In this document: positions 1 through 5,645 of the stretch, in pieces
Layout of the letters: each line of letters starts with the position of its first letter
Numbering within the stretch: position 1 is the first letter of the stretch
Source: Citromicrobium sp. JLT1363
GTDB lineage: Bacteria > Pseudomonadota > Alphaproteobacteria > Sphingomonadales > Sphingomonadaceae
Direction of reading: 5' to 3'
Length of the DNA: 64,000 bases
Assembly: GCF_000186705.1 (NCBI RefSeq)
Contig: NZ_AEUE01000004.1
Location: 248,001-312,000, forward strand
The notes under the pieces: model-generated
Databases searched by the model: none
Told to the model about the DNA's origin: nothing
Seen by the model: only the letters and a program-made list of their open reading frames with translations
Position numbers and translations under genes: made by a program

Positions 1-1
1 G

Positions 2-208
2 AGCATGGCGATGGATTACGCGCGGGTCGCGGGCTATTCGAACGTGCGCGTGCTCAAGATCGCCGAGAGCGTGCAGGGCAACGCGCGCGAATATGCGGCC
101 GATGCCATCATGGTGACGGCGCAGCGCAGTGCCGGCGCCCCGCCTGTCCAGCCGGGCATGGTGGAAACCGGAGTGACCGTTTCCGTCACGTATGAAGCGG
201 TCAATTAA
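2..208 (+). CDS. SIMPL (DUF541) domain protein, C-terminal fragment
   Basis: This is the last 68 codons of a gene that begins before the window. The ending, with a Pro-rich stretch, then VQPGMVETGVTVSVTYE and a stop, matches the usual C-terminal strand of SIMPL-domain proteins, which are periplasmic or envelope proteins of poorly defined function in stress and signalling. No signal peptide can be checked because the start is missing. The open frame runs in from the first bases, so an internal ATG at position 5 is not taken as the start. The gene ends about 50 bases before the putative promoter of the PepSY gene and is probably a separate unit. Confidence 0.7.
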   Translation, partial: SMAMDYARVAGYSNVRVLKIAESVQGNAREYAADAIMVTAQRSAGAPPVQPGMVETGVTVSVTYEAVN

Positions 209-260
209 GGCCGCTATTCATCAAATGAGGCCGAAAGCTGAACGATTGGTGCAGGGCAAC

Positions 261-276
261 ATTCAGAACCTATTCA
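261..276 (+). promoter_or_regulatory. Direct repeat ATTCA-N6-ATTCA, candidate OmpR-type binding box
   Basis: Two ATTCA half-sites start 11 bases apart (261 and 272), 29 bases before the PepSY gene. An 11-base direct repeat is the usual spacing for OmpR/PhoP-type regulators, which bind as head-to-tail dimers. A third ATTCA lies at 216-220. The response regulator gene is two genes downstream, so autoregulation is a reasonable inference, not something shown here. Confidence 0.35.
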
Positions 277-304
277 ACGCTGTTGGTGCACTACTGCTCC
301 CATC

Positions 305-640
305 ATGAAAGCTGTCTTTGCCTCCCTTCTTCTCGGTTGTGCGCTTGTCGCAACCCCCGCTCCTGCCATGGCGCAGAGCAATACGGCGCAGGAGGCGGCC
401 CGGCGCGATCTGGGCGAGGGCCGCGTCCTCGAACTGCGCCAGCTCGAAGCGATCGGCGCCCGGGCGCTGGGCGTGCCGCGCTGCGGTGGGCGGCGCACGG
501 GCGGCGATTGCTACGAATATCTGGGGCCGAGCTACGACGCGCAGGCAAAGGCCTATCGGCTGATCTACGTGCGCGGGCAGAGCGTGATCCACGTCTATGT
601 CGATGCGCGAACGGGCCGCGTCATGCGGGTCGCCCGCTAG
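305..640 (+). CDS. Small periplasmic PepSY-like protein
   Basis: The 111-residue product starts with a clear signal peptide (MKAVFASLLLGCALVATPAPAMAQ, cut after AMA-Q near residue 23). The rest has a mixed alpha/beta pattern ending in YVRGQSVIHVYVDARTGRV, which fits the last strands of a PepSY domain, where a conserved Asp-x-x-Thr-Gly turn occurs. Two cysteines near residues 58 and 66 could form a disulfide. It sits 104 bases before an OmpR-type regulator and a PhoQ-like kinase. PepSY proteins often accompany such systems, so a role in modulating the sensor in the periplasm is inferred. The fold call is moderate because the domain is short. Confidence 0.7.
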   Translation: MKAVFASLLLGCALVATPAPAMAQSNTAQEAARRDLGEGRVLELRQLEAIGARALGVPRCGGRRTGGDCYEYLGPSYDAQAKAYRLIYVRGQSVIHVYVDARTGRVMRVAR

Positions 641-744
641 AGATCGGCGGGAATCTCGGGCTGGGTTGTTGACGATGATGCGCCATTCGCTTCAAGGAGC
701 GGCCTTGTTGATGATACTTGCGAAGTGACAAGGACCAGCCGCCG

Positions 745-1422
745 ATGCGCATCCTGATCGTAGAAGACGAGCCTACCCTGGGCCAGCAGCTCAAATCGAC
801 GCTGGAACAGAACGGCTATGCCGTGGACCTGTCGACCGACGGGGAAGACGGCCACTATCTGGGCTCCAGCGAGAATTACGATGCCGTCATCCTCGACCTC
901 GGCCTGCCGGAAATCGACGGGCTGACGGTGCTGGGCATGTGGCGCAAGGAAGGCCGCACCTTCCCCGTGCTGGTGCTGACCGCGCGCGACAGCTGGTCGG
1001 ACAAGGTCGCCGGGCTGGATGCGGGCGCGGACGATTATCTCGCCAAGCCCTTCCAGACCGAGGAACTCATCGCCCGCCTGCGCGCGCTGATCCGCCGTGC
1101 GAGCGGCAATACCTCGTCCGAACTGACCGCCGGCGATGTGCGGCTCGACACGCGCTCGGGCCGCGTCACGCGCGGGGGCGATCCGGTGAAGCTGACCGCG
1201 CAGGAATACAAGCTGCTGAGCTACCTGATGCACCACAAGGGCAAGGTCGTCAGCCGCACCGAACTGATCGAGCATATCTACGATCAGGATTTCGACCGCG
1301 ATTCCAACACGATCGAGGTCTTCGTCACCCGCATCCGCAAGAAGCTGGGTGCGGAAGTCATCACAACGATCCGTGGCCTTGGTTACAGCCTCGACGACCC
1401 CGCCGACGCCCCCCGGGCCTAA
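745..1422 (+). CDS. OmpR/PhoP-family response regulator
   Basis: The 225-residue protein has an N-terminal receiver domain (about residues 1-115) with the acidic pair EDE at 7-9, a phospho-acceptor Asp in VILDLGLPE near residue 51, and the conserved Lys in DDYLAKPF near 101. A C-terminal winged-helix domain (about 128-222) ends with the typical EVFVTRIRKKLG and TIRGLGYSL motifs. The start was placed at ATG 745 (MRILIVEDE), because the TTG 27 bases upstream adds residues not seen in the family. It is followed by its sensor kinase gene. Likely targets include its own operon and envelope genes. Confidence 0.93.
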   Translation: MRILIVEDEPTLGQQLKSTLEQNGYAVDLSTDGEDGHYLGSSENYDAVILDLGLPEIDGLTVLGMWRKEGRTFPVLVLTARDSWSDKVAGLDAGADDYLAKPFQTEELIARLRALIRRASGNTSSELTAGDVRLDTRSGRVTRGGDPVKLTAQEYKLLSYLMHHKGKVVSRTELIEHIYDQDFDRDSNTIEVFVTRIRKKLGAEVITTIRGLGYSLDDPADAPRA

Positions 1423-1516
1423 GTCCGCGACCGACGCACCCCGCGATGCGGGGGCCGTCGGCGCGAACCGCACGGGCAGGCGCGATCCGCGTGCGCCCGA
1501 CCGTGTTGCGGGCGAG

Positions 1517-2905
1517 GTGCATGACGAGCGCCCGCGCGATTTCGTCGCCCCGCATACCGGCAGCCTGACATGGCGGATGATCGCCATCTCTGCCGTGTGG
1601 ATCATGGTGTTGCTGCTGGGCGGCGGGCTGACGCTGGACCGCACGCTGACCAATCTGGTCGAGCAGAATTTCGACACGCAGCTCAACAACAACCTCACCG
1701 CACTGATCGCCTCTGCCGAGATTCAGGAGGGCAATCAGGTCTGGCTGATCCGCCCGATGGGCGACCAGCGCTTCCTGGAGCCCAATTCCGGCCTCTATTA
1801 CCAGATCAGCCCTGCGGGCGAGACGGTCAGCCTGGAGAACGAGACGGTTCTTCCCTCGCGCTCGCTGTGGGACCAGACGCTGCAGCTGCGCCGGTCCGAC
1901 CGGGTCGATGTGCTCAATTACGACAGCGCGCAGTTCGACGGCAGCTCGCTGCGCATTGCGCAGCGCGACGCCACCTTGCCGGGCAGCGATACCTTGTGGA
2001 CCTTCGCGGTCGCGCAGTCGCGGGACGAGATCGACGAACAGATCGACCGTATCCAGCGCATCCTCGTCATCAGCTTCGTGATCCTGGGGCTGGGCCTCAT
2101 GGTGCTGGTGCTGTTGCAAAGCTATGTCGGCCTGCGCCCGCTGCGGCGCATTCAGGGCGCGATCCAGCATATTCGCACTTCCGGCTCCAACCGCGTGACC
2201 GATCCGCTGCCGCTGGAAGTGCAGCCGCTGGTGCAGGAGCTGAACATGCTGCTTGAGCATTCGGAGCGGCAGGCGGAGGAGGCGCGCACCCATGCGGGCA
2301 ACCTCGCGCACGCGCTCAAGACGCCGCTTACGGTGGTCAACAACGCCGCCACCGCGCACGCGCCCGATCTGGCCGATACCGTGATCCGCGAGGCGCGCAC
2401 GATGCGCCGCCATGTGGACCATCATCTTGCCCGCGCGCGTGCCGTGGGCCGCCGCGCGGTCGGCCATGCGCAGACGCCGGTGCGCGAAAGCGCGGAAGCC
2501 GTGCGGCGTGCGGTGGAGCGGCTCTATCCCGACGTGCGCTTCGATATCGACGGATCGAGCGATGCCAAGGTCGCCATCGAGCGGCAGGACCTCGACGAGA
2601 TCGTCGGCAACCTGATCGAGAACGCGGCCAAATACGGCGGTGGCAGTGTCTTCGTGACCATCGATGCAGAGCCGGACAATCAGCGCTGCGTGATCTGGGT
2701 GGAAGACGACGGCATGGGCATCCCCGAGGAAAAGCGGGTCGAGATTTTCGATCGCGGCGCGCGGCTGGATACGGGCAAGCCGGGCACGGGGCTGGGGCTG
2801 GCCATCGTGCGCGACGTCGCGGAAATCTACAACGGGTCGGTCGATCTTGCCGAGAGCGAGGATCTGGGCGGTCTTCTGGTCCGGCTCTCGCTGCCCCGGG
2901 CCTGA
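1517..2905 (+). CDS. Sensor histidine kinase, PhoQ-like
   Basis: The product (about 462 residues from GTG 1517) has a membrane segment near residues 20-40 (MIAISAVWIMVLLLGGGL), a periplasmic sensor loop, and a second membrane segment (ILVISFVILGLGLMVLVLL) leading to a HAMP-like linker. The phospho-acceptor His is in NLAHALKTPLTVV. The ATPase domain carries the N box (NLIENAAKYG), G1 (DDGMGIP) and G2 (GTGLGLAIV). It should phosphorylate the regulator encoded just upstream. The start is uncertain: GTG 1349 and GTG 1373 overlap the regulator gene, and ATG 1577 would lie at the membrane segment. GTG 1517 is the only start codon between them. Confidence 0.9.
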   Translation: MHDERPRDFVAPHTGSLTWRMIAISAVWIMVLLLGGGLTLDRTLTNLVEQNFDTQLNNNLTALIASAEIQEGNQVWLIRPMGDQRFLEPNSGLYYQISPAGETVSLENETVLPSRSLWDQTLQLRRSDRVDVLNYDSAQFDGSSLRIAQRDATLPGSDTLWTFAVAQSRDEIDEQIDRIQRILVISFVILGLGLMVLVLLQSYVGLRPLRRIQGAIQHIRTSGSNRVTDPLPLEVQPLVQELNMLLEHSERQAEEARTHAGNLAHALKTPLTVVNNAATAHAPDLADTVIREARTMRRHVDHHLARARAVGRRAVGHAQTPVRESAEAVRRAVERLYPDVRFDIDGSSDAKVAIERQDLDEIVGNLIENAAKYGGGSVFVTIDAEPDNQRCVIWVEDDGMGIPEEKRVEIFDRGARLDTGKPGTGLGLAIVRDVAEIYNGSVDLAESEDLGGLLVRLSLPRA

Positions 2906-3002
2906 TCGCCACGGTGTCCGCCTTGTCTGTGCCGCAGCTTGCAACGCGCGATGTCCCTTATGCGCTTGAAATGATCGCGTCGCTTGGCCATTGGATGGCG
3001 CA

Positions 3003-4025
3003 ATGACCGCCGAGATCGTCCCAATCAGCCGAGCCTCCGGCGCGCCCAATGCCTCCATCGACGCGATGCTCGCGTTGACGGCACCGGGCATGAATGCCGT
3101 CAATTCCGTGATTCTGGACCGGATGCAGAGCGAAATTCCGCTCATCCCGAGCCTGGCCGGGCACCTGATATCGGGCGGGGGCAAGCGCCTGCGCCCGATG
3201 CTGACGCTCGCCGGGGCGGAGCTGGTCGGGTACCAGGGCACGCGCCATCACAAGCTGGCCGCCGCGGTCGAGTTCATCCACACCGCCACGCTGCTGCACG
3301 ACGATGTGGTGGACGGCAGCGAGATGCGCCGGGGCAAGGCCGCCGCGAACATCATTTTCGGCAATCCTGCCACCGTGCTGGTGGGCGATTTCCTGTTCAG
3401 CCGCGCATTCGAACTGATGACCGAGGATGGCAGCCTGCGCGTGCTGAAGATCCTCTCCTCCGCCAGCGCGATCATCGCCGAGGGCGAGGTTGCGCAGCTG
3501 ACCGCGCAGCGCAAGATCGCCACCAGCGAAGAGCGGTATTTGGATATTATCGGCTCAAAGACGGCGGCGCTGTTCGCCGCCGCCAGCCGCATCTCCGCCG
3601 TGGTTGCGGAGTGCAGCGACGCGGAGGAACAGGCGCTGGACGATTATGGCCGCAACTTGGGGATAGCGTTCCAGCTGGTCGACGACGCGCTGGACTACTC
3701 GTCCGACGCGGCAGCGATGGGCAAGGACCGGGGCGACGATTTCCGCGAGGGCAAGATGACCCTGCCGGTCATCCTCGCCTATGCGCGCGGCGACGCGGAA
3801 GAGCGCAAGTTCTGGGAAAGCGCCATCGCGGGCTTCAAGACGTCCGACGAAGACCTGGCCCATGCGGTTGCGCTGGTGGAACGCCACGACTGCGTCGAGG
3901 CAACCCGCGAGCGCGCCCGACACTTCGCGCAGCGGGCGGCGGATGCGCTGTCGATCTTCCCCGACGGCAAGGCCCGCGAGGCAATGGTCGCCGCCGCGCA
4001 CTTCGCGGTGGCGCGGGGGTTTTAG
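3003..4025 (+). CDS. ispB: Polyprenyl diphosphate synthase (octaprenyl/decaprenyl type)
   Basis: This trans-prenyltransferase (340 residues) elongates farnesyl or geranylgeranyl diphosphate with isopentenyl diphosphate to make the ubiquinone side chain. It shows the GGGKRLRP substrate loop near residues 58-65, the first Asp-rich motif DDVVD at 100-104 and the second, DDALD, at 227-231. Length and motifs fit IspB-type enzymes. ATG 3003 was chosen over TTG 2991, since MTAEIVPI is the usual kind of N-terminus. The product length of the chain cannot be read with certainty; alphaproteobacteria usually make Q-10. It is monocistronic, facing a minus-strand accessory pair. Confidence 0.9.
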   Translation: MTAEIVPISRASGAPNASIDAMLALTAPGMNAVNSVILDRMQSEIPLIPSLAGHLISGGGKRLRPMLTLAGAELVGYQGTRHHKLAAAVEFIHTATLLHDDVVDGSEMRRGKAAANIIFGNPATVLVGDFLFSRAFELMTEDGSLRVLKILSSASAIIAEGEVAQLTAQRKIATSEERYLDIIGSKTAALFAAASRISAVVAECSDAEEQALDDYGRNLGIAFQLVDDALDYSSDAAAMGKDRGDDFREGKMTLPVILAYARGDAEERKFWESAIAGFKTSDEDLAHAVALVERHDCVEATRERARHFAQRAADALSIFPDGKAREAMVAAAHFAVARGF

Positions 4026-4113
4026 CTTTTTTGACACAAGCGCAGTGCACGCGTGCCGTACGCCCTTCTAAAGAACAATTTCTTCGGCTTGTGGAGTAAC
4101 CGTTCCTGTCGTT

Positions 4114-4320
4114 TTAATCCCGACGACGCAGTCCGGCTTGGGCGTGCGTTCCAATCGCAATTGAGTTTAGACCTGCTTGCGCACCACGACCGATAGCCAT
4201 GTTCTGATCAAGAATCGTGTTACCGCCGGAGTCAGTCGGCCCAATTATGACGCAGCCTTCTCCAACTTCCAAGTTCTCGGAAACGTGACCCATAACTACG
4301 GAATCTTTCCCAACCTTCAC
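4114..4320 (-). CDS. Small protein built of YadA-head-like beta-roll repeats
   Basis: No known gene family is recognised. The 68-residue product is almost entirely repeat: SVVMG, CVIIG, MAIG and IAIG recur every 13-20 residues, and the stretch AIGRGAQAGLNSIAIG fits the SVAIG-type repeat of trimeric autotransporter (YadA) heads. There is no signal peptide, membrane anchor or translocator. GTG 4320 was chosen as start because an AAGGAG ribosome site lies 8 bases before it; GTG 4329, which overlaps the TGA of the upstream gene, is the other choice. It is tightly coupled to the membrane protein gene 4326-4775. Base composition is clearly lower in G+C than the neighbours, suggesting transfer. Confidence 0.6.
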   Translation of the reverse strand: MKVGKDSVVMGHVSENLEVGEGCVIIGPTDSGGNTILDQNMAIGRGAQAGLNSIAIGTHAQAGLRRRD

Positions 4321-4325
4321 GACGC

Positions 4326-4775
4326 TCACTCCTTTTTGTTCGCGTTAGATCGAGCGCCCCTGCCGACCGCAGTCGCCTTGCCACTAGCTGAAGCATTCCA
4401 TCCGAACGCCGCACCTTGAAGGTACTTCATACTGCCTTTGCTGTCGGGAAGAACTACGACCGAGCCGTCGCCCATCTTCAATTGATCAGGGAGCTCGCCG
4501 GAAGCGACAGACCCTTTTCCTAGCCGCACGTCCTTGCCACGGTTGCTAGCCACTGAAGTGTACCGTTTGAGGGCCAGCCAAAGCAGCCAGTAGAGGGCGG
4601 CTATAAGGACCGCGAAGGGTGAATAGCGCGCAATCGTCTCTGCGCTCATTGCATAATCGAGCAGCGATGAAGCCTCATCGGGCTTCGCGCTCGCATAGAT
4701 TGGTGCGAAGAAAGCGAGCCCTCCCGCAATTTTCGACGGTAAAGCATCAACAATTCTAAAAGCGTACGCTCGCAT
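4326..4775 (-). CDS. Membrane protein with YadA-head-like C-terminal repeats, unknown function
   Basis: The 149-residue product has a weakly hydrophobic segment near residues 15-30 and a strong membrane segment near 52-72 (PFAVLIAALYWLLWLAL). After it come about 75 residues with turns such as GKGSVASG and GDGSVVVLP, ending in AFGWNASASGKATAVGRGAR, a YadA-head or bactofilin-like pattern also present in the next gene. An AAGAG ribosome site precedes ATG 4775. The stop overlaps the first possible start of the 4114-4320 gene, so the two are probably co-translated and their products may pack together. Low G+C marks it as part of an acquired island. Function is unknown. Confidence 0.6.
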   Translation of the reverse strand: MRAYAFRIVDALPSKIAGGLAFFAPIYASAKPDEASSLLDYAMSAETIARYSPFAVLIAALYWLLWLALKRYTSVASNRGKDVRLGKGSVASGELPDQLKMGDGSVVVLPDSKGSMKYLQGAAFGWNASASGKATAVGRGARSNANKKE

Positions 4776-4844
4776 CGCGTCTCTTTAGCATCAGTCTTAC
4801 CGCTCGGGAACAAAAGGCGATCAAAATCTGTCGAAAACTCGCCT

Positions 4845-4862
4845 TGTAAAAAATGTTCGACA
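4845..4862. promoter_or_regulatory. Operator-like site 1, TGTAAAAAATGTTCGACA
   Basis: This 18-base site differs at two positions from site 2 at 4882-4899, which is a better palindrome. It lies 70 bases before the minus-strand pair and overlaps a possible -35 box (TTCGAC, 4856-4861) for the plus-strand pair. The likely ligand is the small HTH regulator encoded at 5325-5543. Confidence 0.5.
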
Positions 4863-4881
4863 TTCTCTAGCAATCCTCCTA

Positions 4882-4899
4882 TGTAGAAAATGTTCTACA
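4882..4899. promoter_or_regulatory. Operator-like site 2, palindrome TGTAGAAAATGTTCTACA
   Basis: The arms TGTAGAA and TTCTACA form a perfect inverted repeat around a four-base centre. The site begins inside a possible -10 box (TATGTA, 4880-4885) and ends just before the AAGGAG ribosome site of the gene at 4921, so a bound repressor would block the promoter. It is repeated 37 bases upstream as site 1. Confidence 0.6.
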
Positions 4900-4920
4900 C
4901 AACGAAGGAGATTCGCGGTC

Positions 4921-5328
4921 ATGTCGTTCAGGGAAAAATCCGCTTGGGTCATGGGGGCGATCATGCTCGCCACGGGGCTCTGGTACGCCCAGTTGGTCGC
5001 GGCGGCGCCGCAGGCTCCGGTGATCGGTCCGCTGATCCCCTATGTGCTCGCGGTGATCGTGCTCTCCATCGTTGCGCAGGTGATCCTCGCGGTTGCCTCG
5101 CCCAAAGAAGCCGATGCGCCCGCCGACGAGCGGGAGCGCGCCGCGATCGACCGGGCGGGCCACTTCTCGGGCGCGGTGCTCGGCTTCGGGGTCATCACCG
5201 CGATCGTCATGCATATCGGCGGGTGGAGCGCCACGCTGCTGGTCCATGCGATCGTCGGCGCGCTGATTGTCTCGACCATCGCGGAATATGCGCTCCAGAT
5301 ATTCTACTTCCGCCGCGCTACCCGATGA
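4921..5328 (+). CDS. Four-helix integral membrane protein, unknown function
   Basis: The 135-residue product has four predicted membrane segments, near residues 8-28, 35-58, 78-98 and 102-124, and a charged cytoplasmic loop (ASPKEADAPADERERAA) in the middle. No catalytic motif is visible. It resembles the small DUF2178-like membrane proteins that often travel with a short XRE regulator. AAGGAG lies 11 bases before the ATG, and the stop overlaps the next gene as ATGA. Two operator-like palindromes cover its promoter, so control by the partner regulator is likely. The true role is unknown. Confidence 0.75.
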   Translation: MSFREKSAWVMGAIMLATGLWYAQLVAAAPQAPVIGPLIPYVLAVIVLSIVAQVILAVASPKEADAPADERERAAIDRAGHFSGAVLGFGVITAIVMHIGGWSATLLVHAIVGALIVSTIAEYALQIFYFRRATR

Positions 5329-5543
5329 GCAAGCGCCCACCGATCACCAACCGCGTGCGCGAATTGCGCGAGGAACATGACAGGATAAGCCAGGCCGCGC
5401 TGGGCGAGGCCGTGGGGGTGACGCGCCACACGATCATTGCGATCGAGCAGGGGCGCTATTCCCCCAGCCTCGAAACCGCCTTCCGCATCGCGCGCCGGTT
5501 CGGCGTGGGGGTGGAGGATGTGTTCGGCTGGGAGGGGGAGTGA
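5325..5543 (+). CDS. XRE-family HTH transcriptional regulator
   Basis: The 72-residue protein is a single Cro/C1-type helix-turn-helix domain. The recognition unit is SQAALGEAVGVTRHTIIAIE, followed by RYSPSLETAFRIARRF and the usual end VEDVFGW. Regulators of this compact type bind short palindromes as dimers and have no effector domain. The start codon overlaps the stop of the membrane-protein gene (ATGA), so both are made together. The two TGTA...TACA sites upstream of the pair are its most likely operators, giving negative autoregulation and perhaps control of the divergent minus-strand genes. Confidence 0.85.
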   Translation: MSKRPPITNRVRELREEHDRISQAALGEAVGVTRHTIIAIEQGRYSPSLETAFRIARRFGVGVEDVFGWEGE

Positions 5544-5603
5544 TCGCGCAGGGGTGCGCTTGCGAGCCGGCGGCACAACGCCTGCCGACAGACTATCCGG
5601 AAG

Positions 5604-5624
5604 CCTGCCTTCGCAGGGGTGACG
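5604..5624 (-). repeat. REP-like hairpin, copy 1
   Basis: On the minus strand it reads CGTCACCCCTGCGAAGGCAGG: a CGTCA tag followed by a hairpin with CTGC/GCAG-type arms and a GAAG loop. It shares the pattern CGTCAyCCCwGCGAArGCwGG with the element at 42221-42245. It lies between the HTH gene and hrpB. Confidence 0.5.
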
Positions 5625-5645
5625 GACTGGGTTAGGGGCGAGGGA

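Noticed and set aside
1349-1516. Longer N-terminus for the sensor kinase, from GTG 1349 or 1373
   Set aside because: It would overlap the regulator gene by 50-74 bases and adds a Pro/Ser-rich stretch with no match to the family. It is not excluded, only less likely.
4646-4873. A 75-codon minus-strand frame overlapping the 4326-4775 gene
   Set aside because: It is out of frame with the better-supported gene, has no fold-like pattern and would cover the operator-like site at 4845-4862.
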